Assembly (NCBI GenBank): GCA_902803305.1
Contig: CADCPL010000132.1
Span: forward strand, 1 to 5,687
Source: an uncultured Lachnospiraceae bacterium
Lineage (GTDB): Bacteria > Bacillota > Clostridia > Lachnospirales > Lachnospiraceae
Direction of reading: 5' to 3'
DNA: 5,687 nucleotides
The notes below the pieces were generated by a model. That model was given only the letters and a program-made list of their open reading frames with translations. It was not told where the DNA came from and ran no database searches. A program made the position numbers and the translations under genes. Shown one piece after another: positions 1-5,687 of the stretch; position 1 is the first letter of the stretch, and each line of letters begins with the position of its first letter.

Positions 1-597
1 ATATGGCAGGGCGATGACCTTTCAACAGCCGTTTATCAGCAATACAACGATATATATGATATATGGGGACATTTTATCGGCCATATTCAGGACGGAGAGC
101 TTTCCGAGCTTTCTTTCAAGGATAAGAACACGATATCTGCCAAGTGCTGGATAGTCGATGAGATAGGACGCGAAAAAGAGTTTACCGAGGAATTTGAATA
201 CGAGCCGTGTGACGGAGCGGTATGGGCATATTTTGAATATATGCTTGGCGGCAATATGCAGTGGAGACGTCTTAAGCAGCTGGCGGGAGATGCTCTGGCT
301 CTTATCATCGTGAACCCTCCCGAGCAGATATGCAAAAAGATGTCGTATCCGATCACGATCGAAGAAGGAGCGCTTGATAAGGTTGTTGTAGTTCCGCTTT
401 TTGATGATTCCGGGATAAGTATAAGATCGAACACGGAGGAGCCTGAAAAGGGAAGATCGGTCGTGTTTGAAGTGACCGTTCCCGAGGGCATGCCGGTAGA
501 TTCAATTACCGTTGAAGCTCCGGGGAAAAAAGCAGTGTGGGAAGTCGCAACGTTATCCGGCAGGATCCCGCAGATGAGCAAATTCATTAAATGGTAA
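1..597 (+). CDS. Unrecognised protein, 3' part only (5' end outside window)
   Basis: Frame 1 is open from the first base to a TAA at 595-597, giving 198 visible codons. There is no credible internal start: the ATGs at 241 and 256 lack a Shine-Dalgarno sequence, and coding-like sequence continues upstream of them, so the gene begins outside the window. I do not recognise the family. The first ~85 visible residues are rich in aromatic and acidic residues (for example YQQYNDIYDIWGHF, then a second W/Y/F-rich patch near residues 75-80). A helical-looking stretch (LKQLAGDALALIIV) follows, and the last ~85 residues look beta-rich, with alternating hydrophobic runs such as KVVVVPLF and VVFEVTVPEG, ending in FIKW. 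No membrane span, signal peptide or cysteine cluster is visible in this part. The stop lies 33 bases before the reductase start, with no terminator between, so the two are probably co-transcribed. That it is a real gene is fairly sure; its function is unknown. Confidence 0.75.
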   Translation: MWQGDDLSTAVYQQYNDIYDIWGHFIGHIQDGELSELSFKDKNTISAKCWIVDEIGREKEFTEEFEYEPCDGAVWAYFEYMLGGNMQWRRLKQLAGDALALIIVNPPEQICKKMSYPITIEEGALDKVVVVPLFDDSGISIRSNTEEPEKGRSVVFEVTVPEGMPVDSITVEAPGKKAVWEVATLSGRIPQMSKFIKW

Positions 598-615
598 TGT
601 CGTGGTTCGCAATAC

Positions 616-621
616 AGGAGG
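616..621 (+). promoter_or_regulatory. Ribosome binding site of the aldo/keto reductase
   Basis: AGGAGG lies 9 bases before the ATG at 631, a canonical strong Shine-Dalgarno sequence. It fixes the start and supports translation from a transcript that continues from the upstream gene. Confidence 0.85.
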
Positions 622-630
622 AGACAACTT

Positions 631-1647
631 ATGAAACTGGGAAAAACAGGGATCGAGACACCGCAAAATGCTTTCGGTGCGCTTCCGATACAGAGAGTGG
701 ATGATTCTGCGGCGGTAAAGATACTCCGCAAGGCGTATGAAGGCGGTATGACATACTTTGACACAGCCAGGGGCTACAGCGACAGCGAACATAAGGTCGG
801 ACTGGCCTTTAAAGGCATGCGTGATAAGATATTCATCGCAACAAAGTCTCCTGCGGTAACAGCTGAAAATTTTGAGAAGGATCTTGAGACATCGCTTCGC
901 GAACTGGGGACAGACTATATCGATGTATATCAGTTTCATAATCTGCCGTTTTGTCCGAAACCCGGCGAAGAGAACGGTCTTTATGATGCAATGCAAAGAG
1001 CAAAGGATCAGGGAAAGGTACGCCATATCGGCATCACCAACCACAGGCTTTCGGTAGCAAAAGAGGCAGCCGAAAGCGGACTGTACGAGACACTGCAGTT
1101 TCCTTTTTCATATCTGTCAACGGACAAGGATATGGAAATAGTGAATATATGCAAAAATAACGGAGTCGGATTTGTTGCCATGAAGGCACTGGCGGGAGGA
1201 CTGATCACTGATTCGGAGGCTGCATACGCGTTTATCGCACAGTTTGATAATGTTCTTCCGATCTGGGGGATCCAAAAGGAAACGGAGCTTGACGAGTGGC
1301 TGTCATATATGGACAGACCGCCGGTAATGAATGACAGGATACGGGAACTGATCGAAAAAGACCGTGCGCAGCTGTCAGGTGAGTTCTGCAGAGGATGCGG
1401 TTATTGCATGCCTTGCCCTGTGGGTATAGAGATCAATAACTGTGCGCGCATGTCGCTTATGCTTCGCCGCGCGCCCTCATCCGCATGGCTTAATGAAACA
1501 TGGCAGAAGAATATGGCGCAGATAGAGAACTGTCTGCACTGCGGTTCGTGTGCGAGTAAATGCCCGTACGGACTCGATACGCCGTCCCTTCTTGAAAAAA
1601 ATCTCGAGGATTACAGGAAGGTGCTTGCCGGCGAGGTTCAGGTATAG
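631..1647 (+). CDS. Aldo/keto reductase with C-terminal 2x[4Fe-4S] ferredoxin-like domain
   Basis: This 338-residue cytoplasmic oxidoreductase has an aldo/keto reductase barrel at roughly residues 1-240 and a ferredoxin-like tail at 250-315. The catalytic tetrad is intact: D44 and Y49 (YFDTARGYSDSE), K72 (ATKS) and H103 (YQFHN). Other family signatures are LGTDYIDVYQFH, the IGITNH strand near 133-138 and the AMKALAGG strand near 183-190. The tail carries CRGCGYCMPCP (C253, C256, C259, C262) and CLHCGSCASKCP (C301, C304, C307, C311), the usual set for two [4Fe-4S] clusters. Known family members reduce carbonyls with NAD(P)H, and the clusters suggest electron exchange with a second partner; the substrate cannot be deduced. 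Length is normal and nothing is truncated. The ATG is fixed by AGGAGG at 616. It sits between the unknown gene and the lipoprotein gene, with gaps of 33 and 41 bases, as in an operon. The family call is firm; the physiological role is open. Confidence 0.95.
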   Translation: MKLGKTGIETPQNAFGALPIQRVDDSAAVKILRKAYEGGMTYFDTARGYSDSEHKVGLAFKGMRDKIFIATKSPAVTAENFEKDLETSLRELGTDYIDVYQFHNLPFCPKPGEENGLYDAMQRAKDQGKVRHIGITNHRLSVAKEAAESGLYETLQFPFSYLSTDKDMEIVNICKNNGVGFVAMKALAGGLITDSEAAYAFIAQFDNVLPIWGIQKETELDEWLSYMDRPPVMNDRIRELIEKDRAQLSGEFCRGCGYCMPCPVGIEINNCARMSLMLRRAPSSAWLNETWQKNMAQIENCLHCGSCASKCPYGLDTPSLLEKNLEDYRKVLAGEVQV

Positions 1648-1672
1648 ATAACCTATTAATGGAAATTGGAAC

Positions 1673-1679
1673 AGGAGGT
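1673..1679 (+). promoter_or_regulatory. Ribosome binding site that selects a GTG start
   Basis: AGGAGGT lies 9 bases before the GTG at 1689, but 24 bases before the in-frame ATG at 1704. Spacing therefore favours the GTG, which adds five residues in front of the MKKR signal-peptide start. Confidence 0.8.
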
Positions 1680-1688
1680 ATTTGATAA

Positions 1689-2696
1689 GTGAACGGTAAT
1701 GCAATGAAGAAAAGAGTGGTGGTAATAACGGCTTTTGTGCTTGCAATGGCCCTGTGCGCATGCACGGTAAACGTGAACGTAAACTTTCCCGGGGAGGAGG
1801 GGAAGCAGAAGATCGCATATCACTTTGCCGACAGGGAGGAAGCAGTAAAGTGCTATCTGTCCAACGAGGAGTACTTTGAGGGGTTCAGCCCTTGTGATAT
1901 ACAGTATAAAACTCAGAATATTAACGGAACGCTGGAAGATGTAAAAGAGTTCGGCTCTTCGCAGATGCAGGAGTTTACGGAGGAAGAAAAGGAGATCTTA
2001 TCCGATCTTTTTGCCGAGATGGAAGAAGATCTGAGCAAGCAAGGGTATGTCCTGCCCGATATGGATGAGATCACACTGATAAGATCCACGCAGAAGGAAG
2101 AATCGGGCAGTGGCGCTTACACACACGGAACGCAGATATATATGGGACAGTACCTGATGGATATCATCAGCGATGATGATGAAAGCACCCATCTTTACGG
2201 AAAAAGCATCATGTGGCACGAGATCTTTCACTGCCTGACGAGATCGAATCCGGATTTCAGAAAGGAAATGTATGAGATCATAGGTTTTACCATCGGTGAT
2301 GAGGATTTTAAGATCCCGCCGTCGGTGTATGAGAAATTCATATCAAATCCGGATGTTGAGCACCATAATTCATATGCTTCCTTTAACATAGACGGTGAAA
2401 GAAAAGATTGTTTCATGGCCCTTATCGCGGAAAAACCGTTCAAAGAGAAAGGGGACAGCTTTTTTGATTGCATGGCGGGGGTGCTTGTCCCGACGGACGG
2501 CAGCGACGTCTATTATCATAACACCGATGCAGACAATTTCTTTGATCTGATTGGCCGAAACACAGGGTATGTTATCGATCCGGAAGAGTGCATGGCTGAC
2601 AATTTCAGTTATGCCATAACATACGGAAGGGACGGCATGGACTACGAAACCCCCGAGATCATAGATGCCGTGATCGAAAAGATAAAAAAACTATAA
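1689..2696 (+). CDS. Putative lipoprotein zinc metallopeptidase (HExxH, gluzincin-like)
   Basis: The protein has 335 residues. The N-terminus is a lipoprotein signal: basic KKR at 7-9, a hydrophobic core at 10-22, and a lipobox-like L22-C-A-C25 with C25 as the likely lipidated residue, followed by a TVNVNVNF linker. It should sit on the outer face of the membrane. The central MWHEIFHCLT contains HEIFH (H177, E178, H181), the zinc-binding and catalytic motif of zincin peptidases. Further on, DPEECMADNF offers E300 with D304, matching the ExxxD pattern that supplies the third zinc ligand in thermolysin-type gluzincins. The gap of about 119 residues from H181 is longer than in thermolysin, so E299 or another residue could be the ligand instead. 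The segment between is rich in Asp, Tyr and Phe. I cannot name a specific family. It follows the reductase by 41 bases and is followed by a terminator, so it is likely last in its operon. Lipoprotein and zinc-site calls are good; substrate is unknown. Confidence 0.8.
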   Translation: MNGNAMKKRVVVITAFVLAMALCACTVNVNVNFPGEEGKQKIAYHFADREEAVKCYLSNEEYFEGFSPCDIQYKTQNINGTLEDVKEFGSSQMQEFTEEEKEILSDLFAEMEEDLSKQGYVLPDMDEITLIRSTQKEESGSGAYTHGTQIYMGQYLMDIISDDDESTHLYGKSIMWHEIFHCLTRSNPDFRKEMYEIIGFTIGDEDFKIPPSVYEKFISNPDVEHHNSYASFNIDGERKDCFMALIAEKPFKEKGDSFFDCMAGVLVPTDGSDVYYHNTDADNFFDLIGRNTGYVIDPEECMADNFSYAITYGRDGMDYETPEIIDAVIEKIKKL

Positions 2697-2771
2697 ATTG
2701 CTATAAAGTTTTTGAAAAGGGAGCCGATATATATAGTGTAGATAAGAAAATAAGCCAAAACTCTTTTTCAT
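2691..2771 (-). CDS. Possible very short ORF (26 residues), minus strand
   Basis: On the minus strand an AGGGAGG (complement of 2779-2785) stands 7 bases before an ATG at 2771-2769. The frame reads MKKSFGLFSYLHYIY and continues to a TAG at 2693-2691, 26 residues in all, with many aromatic and hydrophobic residues and a basic N-terminus. The ribosome binding site and spacing are as good as those of the real genes here. Against it: the product is tiny, no convincing promoter was found on the minus strand, and the terminator hairpin lies just upstream. It could be a small membrane-active peptide, the stub of a lost gene, or chance. It ends against the stop codon of the metallopeptidase gene. Confidence 0.25.
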   Translation of the reverse strand: MKKSFGLFSYLHYIYRLPFQKLYSNL

Positions 2772-2791
2772 TTGTAAACCTCCCTAAAAGC

Positions 2792-2826
2792 ATTCCGCGA
2801 GTAGCGCACTCGCGGAATATTTTTTT
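2792..2826 (+). terminator. Rho-independent terminator after the three-gene unit
   Basis: ATTCCGCGAGT (2792-2802) pairs perfectly with ACTCGCGGAAT (2808-2818) around a 5-base AGCGC loop, giving an 11-bp GC-rich stem. A run of seven T follows at 2820-2826. A short A run at 2786-2789 precedes the stem, so weak termination of minus-strand transcripts is also possible. It lies about 95 bases after the metallopeptidase stop and separates that operon from the TIR gene. Confidence 0.93.
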
Positions 2827-2827
2827 A

Positions 2828-2838
2828 TGTTATATAAT
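2828..2838 (+). promoter_or_regulatory. Candidate extended -10 promoter of the TIR gene
   Basis: TGTTATATAAT contains a consensus TATAAT (2833-2838), or in another register TGT followed by TATATA, an extended -10 element. The position where a -35 box would lie is inside the terminator stem (about 2808-2815) and does not resemble TTGACA, so recognition would rely on the extended -10. The predicted start of transcription is near 2845, leaving a leader of about 50 bases. Confidence 0.45.
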
Positions 2839-2883
2839 AAAAAAATGATCTTTGCTGTAAGAACTCAAACGATCAGAGAATCA

Positions 2884-2889
2884 AAAGGA
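2884..2889 (+). promoter_or_regulatory. Ribosome binding site of the TIR gene
   Basis: AAAGGA lies 7 bases before the ATG at 2897. It is weaker than the AGGAGG sites of the upstream genes, suggesting more modest translation. The ATG at 2889, which overlaps the site, is in another frame. Confidence 0.6.
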
Positions 2890-2896
2890 TGGATAT

Positions 2897-5296
2897 ATGT
2901 CACTTGATAATGTAAAGTATGATGCTTTTATAAGCTACAGACACTGCGAACTCGATTCTTTCATATCGGAGAATCTGCATAAGAAACTGGAAAGCTATAA
3001 GCTTCCGAATCCTGTGATAAAAAAGATCGGAAACGGCAGAACGAAGATAGAGAGAGTGTTCAGGGATGAAGCGGAACTGCCGCTGTCAAACAACCTGTCT
3101 GACCCGATAACACTTGCCCTTGATAATTCCGAGTTTTTGATAGTCATATGTACTCCGAGACTTAAAGAATCGTTATGGTGCAAAAAAGAGATAGAGACCT
3201 TCGTAAGTACTCACGACAGGAAGCACGTTCTTCTGGTTCTTGCAGAGGGTGAGCCGGAGGAATCATTTCCCGATATCCTTATGTATGAGGAGGTAAGCGC
3301 GAAGGATGAAAACGGCAATGACATAACTGTAAGAGTTGACAGGGAACCTCTTGCCGCCGACTGCAGGGGAGAAAACAACCGGCAAAGACTTAAGGCGCTT
3401 GACAATGTCGTTTTAAAACTCTGCGCGGCGATCTTTAATCTCAATTATGATGACCTGAGACAGCGCCATCGCGAGAGGCAGATAAGAAAAAGGATCATCG
3501 CGGTGTCCATTGCATTTGCGATCGTGACAGCCTTTGCCGTTACGTGTCTTTTCTTCACCGTTAAGATAAGCAGACAGAATAAAGTCATAAGCGATAAATA
3601 TGCCGGTGCCATGGCTCTGTCATCATCCCGGCTTCTGTCACGTGGACTGCGAAAAGATGCCATGTATGCCGTTAGGAATGTTCTTCCCGATAACGAAAAT
3701 GAAGGCTATAATCCCGATGCATTTAAAGCACTTGTTGCCGCAGTAGCACCGTACGAGACCGAAAAGTGTTATTTTCCGGCGGGTGATTTTCGCATCCCTC
3801 AGGATGTGATTGGATTCGGTGTATCCGATGACGGTTCTTATGCACTGCTGAGATGCGACGGCTATTTTATCGTTAAGGATATAAAAAACGACGGTGAAGT
3901 CTGCCGCGTCGAGACCGGATTCAGCGATAGTGCCGTATTTTCCGACACAGGAGTAATATATTTGTCCCCTGACATGCAAGTTATCCATCGGGATATCGAT
4001 ACGGGCAGCGAAAGCGTTCTGTCGGAGGAAGGATATGACGTATACTATGCAGCCGGAACGAAGACTGCGCTGGTTTTTGCGCCGGAGGCCGTGATCGGAC
4101 TTAAGGATGCAAAGGAAGTATTCCGGATCGGACTGGAAGGTGTTGCGATAAGCGATGAGGGATATGAGGTTGACAATGTCTTCATAACGGATGACGGCAC
4201 ATGTGCCGCTTTTTCGATAAGCGCATCCGACGGGTCATGGTGCGGGCTTATAGATATCACGTCGGGACAGCTCAGACAGAGTATCAGGATCGATGATTCG
4301 GATTACGTCATCTCGTCTTCCGATGGTGAGATGTTGTACGTCTACAGTGAAATTGAAGACGGCTATGGCGGCACTGCTTCCGGAACCATGAAGGCGGTAG
4401 ATGCCACGGGACGCGTGGCAAATGAATGTGATATCCCGGGCTTCGGATTTTATAAGATGCTCGTAAGCGATAACGGGATCCTTCTCGTATCGGATTCACT
4501 TGCATATGTTCTTGATGAAGATCTTGACATACAGGCATCTGTAACCGGATATATGGATGCGGTATGTGAGTTTTCTTATAAAGACGGATTTGTGATACTT
4601 GATGCACTCGGCAGGATGATCGGCAGCAATGTGTATTCGAGTGTCGACAGATCCTTTGATCTATATGGTCATAATGATGATGCGCTCATAAGCCGGGCTG
4701 TAGGAAATGCAGACAAACTCTTTGTTGAGTACGCAGATACCGGAAGGATGGTCATATACTCACCGGCTGATATCACTGCAGCTGTTACGGATGGCACGGG
4801 TGATGCTACGCCGTTTGACGGGAATTCGGATGCCGATATAGATATCTCCGGGCTTGAAGGTATTGAAGACATAAGCGTATTTTACAGGGCCGTATCCGGT
4901 GACGGAAGGTATATCGCGGTAGGGGCAAATGACGGGATATTATACATCTTTGACAGATCTGACGGCAGGAGAGTGAAGGAAATATATGATACCGATATAG
5001 TGCTGATGCACAGCGTCTTCCCTTACCTGAAAAATGCGAATGTCTATATCATTGAGAACGGTGTTTTCGATGAGGATTTCAACATGATATCAAAACTGCC
5101 GGACGGGTTACTGGCTGCGATAGGGAAAGATCAGAAGAGTGTTGTGCTCGGTTCACCGTATTCACTTGATACGTTTTATGATATAGAACTCATGTCATAC
5201 GATGAGATCATACAAAAGGCTGACGAACTGCTCGGAGATTATGTTCCGGGTGCTGATATATGTGACAGATACAGCATAGATCATGCGGGAGAGTAA
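2897..5296 (+). CDS. TIR-domain membrane protein with C-terminal WD40-like propeller
   Basis: This 799-residue protein has four parts. (a) The TIR domain, about 7-128: YDAFISYRH (8-16), the RVFRDEAELPLSNNL segment (53-67), FLIVICTP (80-87), and SLWCKKEIE, where E98 matches the WxxxE catalytic glutamate of NAD-cleaving TIRs such as SARM1. (b) A linker, about 129-198, with EPLAADCR, YDDLRQRHRER and a very basic end. (c) One membrane span, about 200-223 (IIAVSIAFAIVTAFAVTCLF). Basic residues before it place the TIR inside and the C-terminus outside. (d) A helical stretch, about 224-263 (LSSSRLLSRGLRKDAMYAVR), then about 285-775 with spaced strand-turn motifs SDDG (310), SDTG (349), SDEG (419), TDDG (431), SSDG (474), SDNG (524) and SGDG (667), as in a six- or seven-bladed propeller. 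There is no signal peptide; the internal span acts as anchor. It probably has its own promoter after the terminator. TIR and span are firm. The propeller fold and any NADase or defence role are inferred. Confidence 0.92.
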   Translation: MSLDNVKYDAFISYRHCELDSFISENLHKKLESYKLPNPVIKKIGNGRTKIERVFRDEAELPLSNNLSDPITLALDNSEFLIVICTPRLKESLWCKKEIETFVSTHDRKHVLLVLAEGEPEESFPDILMYEEVSAKDENGNDITVRVDREPLAADCRGENNRQRLKALDNVVLKLCAAIFNLNYDDLRQRHRERQIRKRIIAVSIAFAIVTAFAVTCLFFTVKISRQNKVISDKYAGAMALSSSRLLSRGLRKDAMYAVRNVLPDNENEGYNPDAFKALVAAVAPYETEKCYFPAGDFRIPQDVIGFGVSDDGSYALLRCDGYFIVKDIKNDGEVCRVETGFSDSAVFSDTGVIYLSPDMQVIHRDIDTGSESVLSEEGYDVYYAAGTKTALVFAPEAVIGLKDAKEVFRIGLEGVAISDEGYEVDNVFITDDGTCAAFSISASDGSWCGLIDITSGQLRQSIRIDDSDYVISSSDGEMLYVYSEIEDGYGGTASGTMKAVDATGRVANECDIPGFGFYKMLVSDNGILLVSDSLAYVLDEDLDIQASVTGYMDAVCEFSYKDGFVILDALGRMIGSNVYSSVDRSFDLYGHNDDALISRAVGNADKLFVEYADTGRMVIYSPADITAAVTDGTGDATPFDGNSDADIDISGLEGIEDISVFYRAVSGDGRYIAVGANDGILYIFDRSDGRRVKEIYDTDIVLMHSVFPYLKNANVYIIENGVFDEDFNMISKLPDGLLAAIGKDQKSVVLGSPYSLDTFYDIELMSYDEIIQKADELLGDYVPGADICDRYSIDHAGE

Positions 5297-5687
5297 GTGA
5301 TATCAAATATATCCTTGCGGATGATGTAGAAATCGTGAAGATCATCTTCGCGGCAAGCGATATAATCTCCCTTTTCGCCCTTCATGTATTTTTCTTCGTA
5401 CCACTTCGTGAACAGCTTGACGTTCTTATCCAGCTTTGCAGCCATGATATAAGATGATCCTGTCGGAACGCATGCGTTTATCCGTTCATAAAGATCATAA
5501 ACCTTTCCGTCGGGTTCGGCATATATCCTCGGTGTATATTCAAGCTGCCTGTCATAAGCCGTGTCTGTCTTTTTGTAGCTGGCATCAAATTTTGATACCG
5601 ACACCGGGTATACTTCGCCGAGGATACCTACCATCAGATAAAAACTTCCGTCGATCACAAGATCGGTATCTCCCTCAAGCGTACGGA
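5281..5687 (-). CDS. Unrecognised protein, C-terminal part (start outside window)
   Basis: A minus-strand frame is open from the right edge to a TGA at 5283-5281, giving 134 visible codons. The GTG at 5658 lies inside coding-like sequence (RTLEGDTDLVIDGSFYLMVG spans it), so the true start is beyond the window. No family could be named with confidence. The fragment shows two similar stretches: one begins with EGD and ends VYPVSVSKFDASY; the other begins with KGDY and ends FYIIRKDIFDITY near the C-terminus. This GD...Y...F.xTY pattern resembles, from memory, a motif seen in small uncharacterised bacterial and phage proteins. Between the two lies a charged, Lys/Tyr-rich stretch (KWYEEKYMKGEKGDY). 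There is no membrane span or signal in the visible part, so it is probably cytoplasmic. It converges on the TIR gene and overlaps its last 16 bases, so it is not in that operon. Confidence 0.75.
   Translation of the reverse strand, partial: RTLEGDTDLVIDGSFYLMVGILGEVYPVSVSKFDASYKKTDTAYDRQLEYTPRIYAEPDGKVYDLYERINACVPTGSSYIMAAKLDKNVKLFTKWYEEKYMKGEKGDYIACREDDLHDFYIIRKDIFDITYSPA

Noticed and set aside
241..597. ATG at 241 as the true start of the first gene
   Set aside because: No Shine-Dalgarno sequence precedes it, and the same frame stays open with coding-like composition back to base 1.
87..764. Minus-strand frame of 225 codons
   Set aside because: It lies opposite the well-supported plus-strand frame 1 and the start of the reductase, is Ser/Ile/Pro-rich in the manner of a shadow frame, and I saw no reason to prefer it as a gene.
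2846..2875. TGATC / GATCA inverted repeat in the TIR leader as a riboswitch or attenuator stem
   Set aside because: Only five base pairs around a 20-base loop, with no T run or conserved motif; too weak to support.
2845..2907. Upstream 20-codon frame overlapping the TIR start, possibly leaderless from the predicted transcription start
   Set aside because: It has no ribosome binding site, a frame this short is often open by chance, and the transcription start is only predicted. Worth recalling only if start mapping places the 5' end at 2845.
4308..4607. Minus-strand frame of 99 codons inside the TIR gene
   Set aside because: It is rich in His, Arg and Ser, lacks a ribosome binding site that I could see, and lies opposite well-supported coding sequence.
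5337..5349. GAAGATCATCTTC near-palindrome as an operator or terminator
   Set aside because: It lies inside the convergent coding sequence, has no loop or T run, and is explained by common codons.
5281..5658. GTG at 5658 as the start of the minus-strand gene
   Set aside because: The frame continues to the right edge with residues that match the start of the repeated GD module, so the GTG is an internal valine codon.

Overview
The window looks like chromosomal DNA of a low-to-mid GC Gram-positive anaerobe. A Clostridia member, probably Lachnospiraceae-like, is the best guess. The pointers are strong AGGAGG ribosome binding sites, frequent ATA isoleucine codons, a lipoprotein signal with a lipobox, a ferredoxin-type aldo/keto reductase, and a TIR protein of a type I associate with Clostridia. 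The organism is inferred from style and memory, not from a database match.

Layout, left to right. (1) Positions 1-597 (+) hold the 3' part of an unrecognised gene that enters from outside the window. (2) After 33 bases comes a complete aldo/keto reductase with two C-terminal ferredoxin-like cysteine motifs (631-1647, +). (3) After 41 bases comes a GTG-started lipoprotein with a HEIFH zinc-protease motif (1689-2696, +). The three share a strand, have short gaps, and the second and third have strong ribosome binding sites, so they probably form one transcription unit. It ends at an intrinsic terminator (2792-2826). (4) The 200-base gap 2697-2896 holds that terminator, a very short minus-strand reading frame with a good Shine-Dalgarno sequence, and an extended -10 promoter candidate for the next gene. 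(5) Positions 2897-5296 (+) encode a 799-residue protein: an N-terminal TIR domain with the WxxxE catalytic-type glutamate, a basic linker, one membrane span, and a long repetitive beta-propeller-like C-terminal part. (6) A minus-strand gene enters from the right edge (5281-5687, partial) and overlaps the end of the TIR gene tail to tail by 16 bases.

How they may work together. The most notable gene is the TIR protein. The positive-inside rule places its TIR domain in the cytoplasm and the propeller outside, so it reads as a single-chain membrane receptor with a possible NAD-consuming or signalling output. The preceding lipoprotein metallopeptidase would also sit on the outer face of the membrane. 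The two are separated by a terminator and a separate promoter candidate, so a functional link is only a hypothesis. The reductase looks like a general redox enzyme; its substrate cannot be read from the sequence. No tRNA, rRNA, CRISPR array, insertion sequence or attachment site was seen.
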